A DNA stretch of 28,510 nucleotides from an uncultured Prevotella sp. GTDB lineage: Bacteria > Bacteroidota > Bacteroidia > Bacteroidales > Bacteroidaceae. Position numbers and translations under genes: made by a program. Position 1 is the stretch's first letter; every line of letters starts with the position of its first letter. The DNA lies in NCBI GenBank assembly GCA_900762125.1, contig CAAFFL010000239.1:1-28510 (forward strand), written 5' to 3'. The notes beneath the pieces were generated by a model. That model was not told the DNA's origin and did not search any database. It saw nothing but the letters and a program-made list of their open reading frames with translations. This document shows positions 14,160 through 21,360 of this stretch, one piece after another.

Positions 14160-14582
14160 TTACTTGCTCTTCAGCAGGTCCCTGATCTCCGTCAGCAGCT
14201 TCTCCTCAGCGCTGGGCTCGGGAGCGGGTGCGGGAGCGGCAGACTCCTCTTCCTTCTTCTTCGACAGTTTGTTGATGCCCTTCACCAGCAGGAACACGCA
14301 GAACGCGATGATGAGGAAGTCGAGCAGCGTCTGCAGAAAGTTACCGTAGTTGATTGTCGCAGGCGCAAGCTTCTCGATGCCAGCGTCGATGGCGGGCAGC
14401 GTCACCTTCAGGTCGCTGAAGTTCACACCGCCGATGAGCCAGCCGATAGGCGGCATGATGATGTCGTCAACAATACTACTGACAATCTTGCCGAAGGCAC
14501 CTCCAATGATCACACCGACAGCCATGTCGACCGCGTTGCCTTTGACGGCAAACGCTTTGAACTCATTCAGAAATTTACTCAT
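14160..14582 (-). CDS. mscL: Large-conductance mechanosensitive channel MscL
   Basis: The 140-aa inner-membrane protein opens under membrane tension to release osmolytes during hypo-osmotic shock and forms a homopentamer. The N-terminal amphipathic helix and TM1 are canonical (FKAFAVKGNAVDMAVGVIIGGAFGKIV). A periplasmic loop follows (INYGNF just before TM2), then TM2 (FLIIAFCVFLLVKGINKL) and a charged C-terminal helix. The linker between TM2 and the last helix is Ala/Pro-rich (SAAPAPAPEPSAEE). Length is typical. It is a single gene convergent with guaA. No clear promoter box was found upstream. Confidence 0.97.
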   Translation of the reverse strand: MSKFLNEFKAFAVKGNAVDMAVGVIIGGAFGKIVSSIVDDIIMPPIGWLIGGVNFSDLKVTLPAIDAGIEKLAPATINYGNFLQTLLDFLIIAFCVFLLVKGINKLSKKKEEESAAPAPAPEPSAEEKLLTEIRDLLKSK

Positions 14583-14848
14583 AATGCTATAATAAAATAA
14601 TGTGTAGAATCACCTTATAATGTGGCGGCTCGCCGATTTTGATATGTCGACTTTGCAGACCTCAGCGTTGTCACGCCGAATGACGATGAACAGCTCAAAT
14701 CGTCACACCTTTTTAATATATTTAATACAACTTTCTCGTGCAAAATTAGAAAATAATTTGTATCTTTGCATCGCAAATGAGAAATAGTTGCTCTAGCAGC
14801 AGTAATTTATTGATTATTTTTAATTCTAATATTAAATAAGTTATCAAA
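14583..14848. other. mscL-gapA divergent spacer
   Basis: This 266-bp spacer has no ORF of note. It contains a possible hairpin TGACGAT (14681-14687) with ATCGTCA (14699-14705), followed by CACCTTTTT, and the gapA -7 box at 14761-14768. The part next to gapA is very AT-rich. No match to a known riboswitch is apparent. Confidence 0.5.
14761..14768 (+). promoter_or_regulatory. -7 box of gapA
   Basis: TATCTTTG followed by CA matches the Bacteroidota consensus. It gives an AT-rich leader of about 75 nt before the ATG at 14849. No TTTG is seen at the expected -33 position. Confidence 0.7.
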
Positions 14849-15877
14849 ATGGTAAATGTAGCTATTAACGGTTTCGGTCGTATCGGCCGTCTCGCTTTCC
14901 GTCAGATGTTTGAGGCTGAGGGTTATGAGGTTGTTGCCATCAACGACCTGACAAGTCCTAAGATGCTGGCTCACCTCCTGAAGTATGACACTGCTCAGGG
15001 TGGTTTCGCTGGCAAGATCGGTGAGAACAAGCACACTGTAGAGGCCACTGAGGACTCTATCATCGTCGACGGCAAGGAGATCAAGATCTACGCTGAGAAG
15101 GATGCTGCTAACTGCCCCTGGGCTCAGTACAACGTGGACGTTGTGCTCGAGTGCACCGGTTTCTACACATCGAAGGAGAAGGCTTCTGCACACCTGAAGG
15201 CTGGTGCAAAGAAGGTTGTCATCTCTGCTCCTGCTGGCAACGACCTGCCCACTATCGTTTACAATGTGAATCATAACACCCTGACTCCGGAGGACAAGAT
15301 CATCTCCGCTGCTTCCTGCACCACGAACTGCCTCGCTCCTATGGCAAAGGCGCTGAACGATGCATTCCCCATCGAGAGCGGTATCATGCAGACCATCCAC
15401 GCCTACACCGGCGACCAGATGATTCTCGACGGCCCGCAGCGTAAGGGTAACCTCCGCCGTAGCCGCGCAGGTGCTCAGAACATCACTCCCGCTTCCTCTG
15501 GTGCTGCTAAGGCCATCGGCCTCGTGCTCCCCGAGCTGAACGGTAAGCTGATCGGTGCTGCACAGCGCGTGCCTGTTCCCACAGGTTCTACCACGCTGCT
15601 CTACGCTGTTGTCAGCGGCAAGGACGTGACCGTTGAGTCTGTCAACGCAGCTATGAAGGCTGAGGAGACTGAGAGCTTCGGCTACAACACCGACGAGATC
15701 GTTTCCAGCGACGTCATCGGCATGCGCTACGGCTCACTGTTCGACGCTACGCAGACCATGGTTCTTCCGCTCGGTGGTGACAAGTATGAGGTTCAGGTCG
15801 TTTCTTGGTACGACAATGAGAACTCTTACGTTTCTCAGATGGTTCGCACCATCAAGCACTTCGCTGAGCTGAAGTAA
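14849..15877 (+). CDS. gapA: Type I glyceraldehyde-3-phosphate dehydrogenase
   Basis: The 342-aa enzyme oxidises glyceraldehyde-3-phosphate to 1,3-bisphosphoglycerate in glycolysis, with NAD. The N-terminal Rossmann motif is INGFGRIGRLAFRQ. The catalytic cysteine is C157 in SAASCTTNC. HAYTGDQ, RAGAQNITPASSGAAKAI and the C-terminal SWYDNENSYVSQMV are all conserved. D33 in the INDL segment after the second strand fits NAD preference. Codon use is strongly shifted (GCT, GGT, GTT, CGT) compared with the GC-ending codons of most neighbours, as expected for a very highly expressed gene. It is monocistronic, with its own promoter and terminator. Confidence 0.98.
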   Translation: MVNVAINGFGRIGRLAFRQMFEAEGYEVVAINDLTSPKMLAHLLKYDTAQGGFAGKIGENKHTVEATEDSIIVDGKEIKIYAEKDAANCPWAQYNVDVVLECTGFYTSKEKASAHLKAGAKKVVISAPAGNDLPTIVYNVNHNTLTPEDKIISAASCTTNCLAPMAKALNDAFPIESGIMQTIHAYTGDQMILDGPQRKGNLRRSRAGAQNITPASSGAAKAIGLVLPELNGKLIGAAQRVPVPTGSTTLLYAVVSGKDVTVESVNAAMKAEETESFGYNTDEIVSSDVIGMRYGSLFDATQTMVLPLGGDKYEVQVVSWYDNENSYVSQMVRTIKHFAELK

Positions 15878-15911
15878 TACGACGCATACGCATCACTTTA
15901 CAATAAGCAGG

Positions 15912-15943
15912 CCGGCTATCCTTCGGGGTAGCCGGATTTTTTG
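15912..15943 (+). terminator. Rho-independent terminator of gapA
   Basis: CCGGCTATCC (15912-15921) pairs with GGGTAGCCGG (15926-15935), with one G-T wobble, around a TTCG tetraloop. ATTTTTTG follows. It lies 34 bp after the gapA stop. Confidence 0.95.
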
Positions 15944-15984
15944 TGCCCTAATGGTGCCGTCGCCGACATTTTGTTTCCCAATCA

Positions 15985-16016
15985 TTTGCAAATCTAGCTG
16001 AATTCTGCTATCTTTG
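15985..16016 (+). promoter_or_regulatory. Promoter of miaA and the lipid kinase gene
   Basis: TTTG (15985-15988) and TATCTTTG (16009-16016) are 20 bp apart, a full consensus promoter. The start would be near 16022. This excludes the TTG at 16014 as a start codon and points to GTG 16047. Confidence 0.8.
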
Positions 16017-16046
16017 CAAAGTGAAACAACAGAGCTTATTGGCACA

Positions 16047-16988
16047 GTGAAACGATTGATCACCATCCTCGGACCAACGGCAAGCGGCAAGACGACGCTC
16101 GCCGCGCACCTCGCCCACCGCATCGGCGGGGAGATCATCTCCGCGGACTCGCGGCAGGTCTACCGCGGCATGGACATCGGCACGGGCAAGGACCTCGACG
16201 ACTATACCGTCGACAGCACGCCGATACCCTATCACCTCATCGACATCGCCGAGCCGGGGACGAAGTACAACCTCTACCAATACCAGCAGGACTGCCTCAC
16301 CGCCCTCGACGACATCCGGCGCCGTGACGCGTGGCCGATACTCTGTGGCGGCACAGGACTGTATATTGAGGCGGTGCTTAAGGGCTATGCGTTGTCGACG
16401 GTGCCACAGAACCCTGCGCTGCGGGCATCGCTCGAGGGGAAAGACATCGACGAGCTGAAGCAGATCCTCATCGACCTCAAGGCACAGACGGGCTCAGTGA
16501 TGCACAACAAGACCGACGTCGACTCGCCGTCACGCGCCGTGCGCGCCATCGAGATCGAGACCTACAACCTCGAGCACCCCGCGCCGGAGCGACAGATGCC
16601 CCCGCAGGACTCGCTCATCATCGGCGTCAGCATCGACCGCGACGAGCGCCGTCGGAAGATCACCGCACGTCTCCACGACCGTCTCGACCACGGTATGGTG
16701 GACGAGATCCGCGGCCTCCTCGACCGCGGCATCCCCGCTGAGGACCTCATCTACTACGGCTTGGAATACCGCTACGTCACGGAGTACGCCATCGGCCGCC
16801 TCTCCTACGACGAGATGTTCCACCAGTTGGAGATTGCCATCCATCAGTTTGCCAAACGCCAGATGACGTGGTTCCGAGGTATGGAGCGCCGTGGCATGAC
16901 GATCCACTGGATCGACGCCCTCCAACCGATGGAGGAGAAGCTGGCGGACATCATGGGATTATTAGACATAAAGGACACACGAATATGA
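16047..16988 (+). CDS. miaA: tRNA dimethylallyltransferase MiaA
   Basis: MiaA adds a dimethylallyl group to A37 of tRNAs that read UNN codons. The 313-aa form starting at GTG 16047 begins with VKRLITILGPTASGKT, placing the P-loop where the family has it. Other motifs are ISADSRQVYRGMDIGTGK near residue 36, PYHLIDIAEPG, CGGTGLYIEAVL near residue 98, and QFAKRQMTWFRG near the C-terminus. The in-frame TTG at 16014 lies within the promoter and cannot be used. The stop overlaps the next gene by 4 bp (ATGA, 16985-16988), so the two are translationally coupled. Confidence 0.93.
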   Translation: MKRLITILGPTASGKTTLAAHLAHRIGGEIISADSRQVYRGMDIGTGKDLDDYTVDSTPIPYHLIDIAEPGTKYNLYQYQQDCLTALDDIRRRDAWPILCGGTGLYIEAVLKGYALSTVPQNPALRASLEGKDIDELKQILIDLKAQTGSVMHNKTDVDSPSRAVRAIEIETYNLEHPAPERQMPPQDSLIIGVSIDRDERRRKITARLHDRLDHGMVDEIRGLLDRGIPAEDLIYYGLEYRYVTEYAIGRLSYDEMFHQLEIAIHQFAKRQMTWFRGMERRGMTIHWIDALQPMEEKLADIMGLLDIKDTRI

Positions 16989-17917
16989 AAGATAATTGCT
17001 GGGGAATCATCTATTGCCCGAAGTCCGGACTCCTGGGCAACTCCGCCAAGAAATGGCAGCGGATACAACAGTGCCTCAAGGATGAGGGCATCGACTACGA
17101 CTTCGTGCAGAGCGAGGACACGGGCAGCGTGGACCGGTTGGTGAAGATGCTCATCAACAACGGCTACCACACCATCGTCATCGTCAGCGGCGACAGCGCC
17201 CTCAACGATGCCGTCAACTGCCTCATGCAGACGGAGAAGGAGACGCGGGACCAGATCAGCCTCGGCGTCATCCCCAACGGCGTGATGAACGACTTCGCCC
17301 ACTTCTGGGAGTTTGATGAGGACAACTACCAGCAGACCATCAAGTGGCTCAAGCGGCGCCGCGTCCGGAAGATCGACCTCGGCGTCATCCGCTACACGAA
17401 CAAACACGGCGAGGCGTGCCACCGCTACTTCCTCAACTGCATCAACATCGGACTCATCGCGGCCATCATGAACCTCCGACGGAAGACGCGCCACTACTTC
17501 GGCTCGCGCTCGCTGTCGTTCATCTGCTCGTTCATCCTGCTCATCTTCCAGCGCATGGAGTACAAGATGAAGATCCGCATCAACAACGACCACCTCGACC
17601 GCAACATCATGACGATGTGCATCGGCAACGCCGCCGGCTATGGGCAGACACCGAATGCCGTGCCCTACAACGGCCTGCTCGATGTCTCCGTTGTCTACCA
17701 TCCCGGCATGACACAGCTCTTCGAGGGCATCTACCTCTTCACGCGCGGCAAGATCCTCAACCACCGCAGCGTCCATCCCTACCGCACGCGGCAGGTCGAC
17801 GTGCAGCTCTCCGACCGTACCCTCGTCGGCGTCGACGGCCGCCTGATGCGCACGCCGCACGGACCGTTCACGGTGACGGTGGAACAGGAGGTCATCAACT
17901 TTTTAATACCGGCATAA
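16985..17917 (+). CDS. YegS/DgkB-family lipid kinase-like protein
   Basis: The 310-aa product belongs to the diacylglycerol/lipid kinase family (DAGK_cat), which phosphorylates lipids with ATP at the membrane. The N-terminus WGIIYCPKSGLLGNSAKKW and the second-domain segment MCIGNAAGYGQTPNAVPYNGLLDV support this. The two nucleotide-binding motifs are altered: SGDSALND (68-75) where GGDGTxND is usual, and PNGVMNDFAH (97-106) where PxGTxNDFA is usual. The ATG overlaps the miaA stop by 4 bp. A longer in-frame reading frame from 16868 lies inside miaA and is not supported. Activity may be reduced or the substrate unusual. A terminator follows directly after its stop. Confidence 0.82.
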   Translation: MKDNCWGIIYCPKSGLLGNSAKKWQRIQQCLKDEGIDYDFVQSEDTGSVDRLVKMLINNGYHTIVIVSGDSALNDAVNCLMQTEKETRDQISLGVIPNGVMNDFAHFWEFDEDNYQQTIKWLKRRRVRKIDLGVIRYTNKHGEACHRYFLNCINIGLIAAIMNLRRKTRHYFGSRSLSFICSFILLIFQRMEYKMKIRINNDHLDRNIMTMCIGNAAGYGQTPNAVPYNGLLDVSVVYHPGMTQLFEGIYLFTRGKILNHRSVHPYRTRQVDVQLSDRTLVGVDGRLMRTPHGPFTVTVEQEVINFLIPA

Positions 17918-17918
17918 G

Positions 17919-17968
17919 AAAAATGTGGAAAAAAGTAAGCGTTTACTTTGTTTCCACATTTTTTTTTC
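17919..17968 (+). terminator. Long-stem terminator of the miaA operon
   Basis: The outer stem (17919-17931 with 17951-17963, 13 bp) continues after a bulged G50 into an inner 7-bp stem AAAGTAA/TTACTTT around GCGT. T residues run to 17967. It starts two bases after the upstream stop codon. The outer 3' arm merges with the T tract. Confidence 0.9.
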
Positions 17969-17977
17969 GTACCTTTG
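17947..17977 (+). promoter_or_regulatory. Promoter of the glycogen operon
   Basis: TTTG (17947-17950) lies inside the 3' half of the preceding terminator stem. TACCTTTG (17970-17977) follows after 19 bp. The transcript would begin near 17983, giving a leader of about 42 nt before the ATG at 18025. Confidence 0.75.
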
Positions 17978-18024
17978 AAGTCAGAACAATCGTAACTAAT
18001 AAAATAAAGCCTTAATTAAGAACA

Positions 18025-19971
18025 ATGAGTTATCTTAGATTTGAAAAAGCTATGATGACGAATTTGCAGGAGACCTTGGGCAAAGAGATCCTACGAACAA
18101 ATCGTTCTGGCGCTTACTCATGCTCCACAATCGTCGATTGCAACACGCGTAAGTACCATGGTTTGCTGGTGGTACCCGTGCCGGGGCTCGATGACGAGAA
18201 CCATGTCCTGCTGTCGTCATTGGATTGCACCGTAATCCAGCATGGCGCTGCCTTCAACCTGGGGCTCCATAAGTACCAGGGCAACAACTTCAGTCCGAAG
18301 GGACACAAGTACATCCGGGAGTTTGATTGTGACAAAGTGCCGACAACCGTCTATCGTGTCGGCGGCGTCATCCTGAAGAAGGAGGTCGTCTTCCAGCACT
18401 ATGAGGACCGCATCCTCATCCGTTACACCCTCGTCGATGCCCATTCGGCAACGACACTGCGCTTCAGTCCATTCCTCGCCTTCCGCAGCGTGCGACAGTT
18501 TACGCACGAGAACAGCGTCGCCAACCGCAACTATCAGGAGGTGGACAACGGCATCAAGACCTGTATGTATGCCGGCTACCCCGAGCTCTTCATGCAGTTC
18601 TCCAAGAAGGTCAACTTCGTATTCCGGCCCGACTGGTACCGTGGCATCGAGTACCCGAAGGAGCAGGAACGCGGCTATGCCTCCAATGAGGACCTCTATG
18701 TCCCCGGCTATTTCGAGATGAACATCAAGAAGGGCGAGAGCGTCGTCTTCGCTGCCTCCACAACGGAGAGCAAGACGCGCACGTTGAAGACGCTCTTCGA
18801 GGAGGAGGTCAACGAGCGCGCGCCACGCGACAACTTCTTCCACTGCCTCGTCAACGCTGCCCATCAGTTCCATGTGGAGGGCCGCGTGAAAGACCATAAA
18901 TACATCCTCGCCGGCTACCCCTGGTTCAAGGCACGTGCCCGCGACACGTTCATCGCCCTACCGGGTCTGACGCTCTCCATCGAGGAGTACGAATACTTCG
19001 AGGCTGCGATGAAGACCGCCGAGACGGGCCTCCGCGAGTTCATGGAGGAGAAGCCGCTCAGCGTACACATCTATGAGATTAAGCAGCCCGACGTCCTGCT
19101 GTGGGCGGTGTGGTGCATCCAGCAGTATGCCAAGGAGCGAACGCTGGAGAAGTGCCTCAAGCACTACGGCAAGCTCGTGTGGGACATCATCCAGTACATC
19201 GAGGACCAGAAGCACCCGAACCTCGTCCTTGAGGAGAACGGACTGCTCTCCACGGAAGGTAAGGACCATGCCGTGACATGGATGAACTCTACCGCCAACG
19301 GCCGACCCGTCGTACCGCGCACGGGCTACATCGTCGAGTTTAACGCACTGTGGTACAACGCACTGATGTTCGCACAGAGCCTCGCAGAGCTCGATGGCAA
19401 CAAGGACACCGCAGCCCATCTGACAGAGATGGCCGACAAGTGCCGTGTGTCGTTCCAGCGCACGTTCGTCAACCAGTATGGCTACCTCTTCGACTTCGTC
19501 GATGGCGACCAGCCCGACTGGAGCGTACGCCCGAACATGATCTTCCCCTGCGCCTTCGACTATTCACCACTGACGCAGGACCAGAAGAAGCACATCATCG
19601 ACATGTGCACACGCGAGCTCCTCACGCCGAAAGGCCTCCGCTCGCTGTCGCCGAAGAGCAACGGCTACAACCCGATGTACGTCGGCCCGCAGGCACAGCG
19701 CGACTACGCCTACCATCAGGGCACTGCATGGCCATGGCTCGGCGGATTCTATATGGAGGCGTCGCTGAAGCTCTACAAGCGCACCCGTCTGAGCTTCATC
19801 GAGCGACAGATGGCGGGCTACGAGGAGGAGATCTACTACCACTGCATCGGCACGCTGCCTGAGCTCTTCGACGGTAACCCACCGTTCCACGGCCGTGGCG
19901 CCATCTCGTTCGCCATGAACGTCGGTGAGATCCTGCGTACCTTTGAACAACTCGAGAAATATAAATATTAA
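18025..19971 (+). CDS. Glycogen debranching enzyme (amylo-alpha-1,6-glucosidase, GH133 type)
   Basis: The 648-aa protein matches the bacterial/archaeal-type debranching enzymes. An N-terminal beta-rich domain has the motif NRSGAYSCSTIVDCNTRKYHGLLV near residues 30-54. An (alpha/alpha)6 barrel carries YPWFKARARDTFIALPGL near residue 305, WMNSTANGRPVVPRTGYIVEFNALWYNAL near residue 418, and GTAWPWLGGFYMEA near residue 568. It would hydrolyse alpha-1,6 branch points of stored glycogen in the cytoplasm. There is no signal peptide, which fits a storage role rather than diet-derived starch. It is the first gene of a three-gene cluster with a glycosyltransferase and a GH57 protein, an order known from Bacteroides. 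Confidence 0.9.
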   Translation: MSYLRFEKAMMTNLQETLGKEILRTNRSGAYSCSTIVDCNTRKYHGLLVVPVPGLDDENHVLLSSLDCTVIQHGAAFNLGLHKYQGNNFSPKGHKYIREFDCDKVPTTVYRVGGVILKKEVVFQHYEDRILIRYTLVDAHSATTLRFSPFLAFRSVRQFTHENSVANRNYQEVDNGIKTCMYAGYPELFMQFSKKVNFVFRPDWYRGIEYPKEQERGYASNEDLYVPGYFEMNIKKGESVVFAASTTESKTRTLKTLFEEEVNERAPRDNFFHCLVNAAHQFHVEGRVKDHKYILAGYPWFKARARDTFIALPGLTLSIEEYEYFEAAMKTAETGLREFMEEKPLSVHIYEIKQPDVLLWAVWCIQQYAKERTLEKCLKHYGKLVWDIIQYIEDQKHPNLVLEENGLLSTEGKDHAVTWMNSTANGRPVVPRTGYIVEFNALWYNALMFAQSLAELDGNKDTAAHLTEMADKCRVSFQRTFVNQYGYLFDFVDGDQPDWSVRPNMIFPCAFDYSPLTQDQKKHIIDMCTRELLTPKGLRSLSPKSNGYNPMYVGPQAQRDYAYHQGTAWPWLGGFYMEASLKLYKRTRLSFIERQMAGYEEEIYYHCIGTLPELFDGNPPFHGRGAISFAMNVGEILRTFEQLEKYKY

Positions 19972-19975
19972 ACCT

Positions 19976-19982
19976 GGGAGGA
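19976..19982 (+). promoter_or_regulatory. Strong Shine-Dalgarno sequence before the glycosyltransferase gene
   Basis: GGGAGGA lies 6 nt before the ATG at 19989. Most genes in this window have no recognisable ribosome binding site, so this is unusual and supports the start. It lies in the 17-bp gap after the debranching enzyme stop. Confidence 0.6.
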
Positions 19983-19988
19983 ACAGCA

Positions 19989-21257
19989 ATGAAAGTTTTA
20001 ATGTTTGGTTGGGAGTATCCTCCTCATGTATATGGTGGACTTGCCACTGCCAATTTTGGTATTTCTGAAGGTCTGCACGCTCAGGGCGACATCGAGACGA
20101 TTCTCTGTCTGCCGCGTCCCTGGGGCGATGAGGACCACACCTTTGCACACATCGTGGCCATGAACTGTGTGCCCATCGCCTACCGCGACGTCAACTATGA
20201 CTATGTCAAGAGCCGCATCGGCAACCTCATGGACCCGAACGAGTACTATCGCTACCGCGATCATATTTATTCCGACTTCAACTACATGCACGTCAACGAC
20301 CTCGGCTGCATGGAGTTTGCGGGGGGCTATCCCGCCAACCTCCACGAGGAGATCAACAACTACTCCATCATCGCCGGCGTCGTAGCCCGTGCGGAGCAGT
20401 TCGACATCATCCACGCTCACGACTGGCTGACCTATCCCGCCGGCATCCATGCCAAGCAGGTCAGCGGCAAGCCTCTGTGCATCCACGTGCATGCCACCGA
20501 CTACGACCGCTCACGCGGACATGTGAACCCGACGGTGTACTCCATTGAGAAGGACGGTATGGACAATGCCGACTGCATCATGTGCGTCTCCGAGCTCACA
20601 CGACAGACGGTCATCAACCAGTACCATCAGGATCCGCGCAAGGTCTTCACCGTCCACAACGCGGTGTACCCGCTGTCTGCGGAGAACGACGCCATCCCGC
20701 GCCCGGACCATCAGGGCAAGGAGAAGGTGGTGACGTTCCTCGGACGTATCACGATGCAGAAGGGTCCGGAGTATTTCGTCGAGGCGGCGAACATGGTGCT
20801 GCACCGCACGCGCAACATCCGGTTCTGCATGGCAGGCTCCGGCGATATGATGGACCAGATGATCTACCTCGCTGCCGAGCGCGGCATCGCCGACCGGTTC
20901 CACTTCCCGGGCTTCATGCGCGGCAAGCAGGTCTACGAGTGTCTGAAGGACTCCGACGTCTATGTCATGCCGTCAGTCTCTGAGCCGTTCGGCATCTCGC
21001 CACTGGAGGCTATGCAGTGTGGCACGCCGACGATCATCTCGAAGCAGAGTGGCTGTGCGGAGATCCTCCACAACTGCATCAAGGTCGACTACTGGGACAT
21101 CCACGCCCTCGCCGACTCGATCTACAGCATCTGCAACAACGACTGCCTCTTCCACTATCTGCAGGATAAGGGCCGCAACGAGGTGGCACAGATCACCTGG
21201 GAGAAGGTGGGCCGCTGGATCCGTGAGCTGTACATGCGCACCCTCGGCTGGGTCTAG
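19989..21257 (+). CDS. Glycogen synthase-like glycosyltransferase (GT-B fold)
   Basis: The 422-aa GT-B enzyme has an N-terminal EYPPHVYGGLAT motif, resembling the KxGGL loop of glycogen synthases, the segment DIIHAHDWLTYPAG near residue 139, and HNAVYPL in the interdomain region. The C-terminal donor-binding motif is EPFGISPLEAMQCGTP near residues 333-348, with the two Glu residues typical of GT4/GT5 retaining enzymes. Position between a debranching enzyme and a GH57 protein indicates chain extension of glycogen from a nucleotide-glucose donor. It is shorter than classical GlgA (about 470-480 aa), so a GT4 label is equally possible. The 103-bp gap to the next gene holds a hairpin repeat. Confidence 0.85.
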   Translation: MKVLMFGWEYPPHVYGGLATANFGISEGLHAQGDIETILCLPRPWGDEDHTFAHIVAMNCVPIAYRDVNYDYVKSRIGNLMDPNEYYRYRDHIYSDFNYMHVNDLGCMEFAGGYPANLHEEINNYSIIAGVVARAEQFDIIHAHDWLTYPAGIHAKQVSGKPLCIHVHATDYDRSRGHVNPTVYSIEKDGMDNADCIMCVSELTRQTVINQYHQDPRKVFTVHNAVYPLSAENDAIPRPDHQGKEKVVTFLGRITMQKGPEYFVEAANMVLHRTRNIRFCMAGSGDMMDQMIYLAAERGIADRFHFPGFMRGKQVYECLKDSDVYVMPSVSEPFGISPLEAMQCGTPTIISKQSGCAEILHNCIKVDYWDIHALADSIYSICNNDCLFHYLQDKGRNEVAQITWEKVGRWIRELYMRTLGWV

Positions 21258-21286
21258 CTCGGTATTTGCCGTTCCCCCGCTGTCGG

Positions 21287-21324
21287 AAGTTCGCTGTCGG
21301 ACCGTCCGGCTTACCAAGCCGGAC
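21287..21324 (+). repeat. 38-nt dispersed hairpin repeat, copy upstream of the GH57 gene
   Basis: The 5' half (AAGTTCGCTGTCGGACC) is followed by GTCCGGCTT (21304-21312), loop ACC, and AAGCCGGAC (21316-21324). It ends 36 nt before the GH57 ATG, almost the same as the 34 nt at guaA. It differs from the guaA copy at three bases, all outside the stem arms. Confidence 0.85.
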
Positions 21325-21360
21325 ACCAAAAAACAAAAACAAAAACAAAACAACAAGACA
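21325..21360 (+). promoter_or_regulatory. A-rich leader of the GH57 gene
   Basis: After the hairpin the 36 nt before the ATG are almost only A and C, with repeated AAAAAC units and no Shine-Dalgarno. A-rich unstructured leaders are thought to favour translation in Bacteroidota. Here it sits directly behind a stable stem. Confidence 0.5.

Noticed and set aside
16014..16046. A TTG start for miaA
   Set aside because: The TTG is part of the promoter box TATCTTTG; the transcript starts downstream, and GTG 16047 gives a normal N-terminus.
19938..19945. TACCTTTG inside the end of the debranching enzyme gene as an internal promoter
   Set aside because: There is no -33 TTTG at the right distance, and the motif falls in normal coding sequence; a chance match is likely.
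20962..21360. A long N-terminal extension of the GH57 frame
   Set aside because: It overlaps the 3' end of the glycosyltransferase and the hairpin repeat; the family N-terminus MKTICLYFEIHQ begins at 21361.
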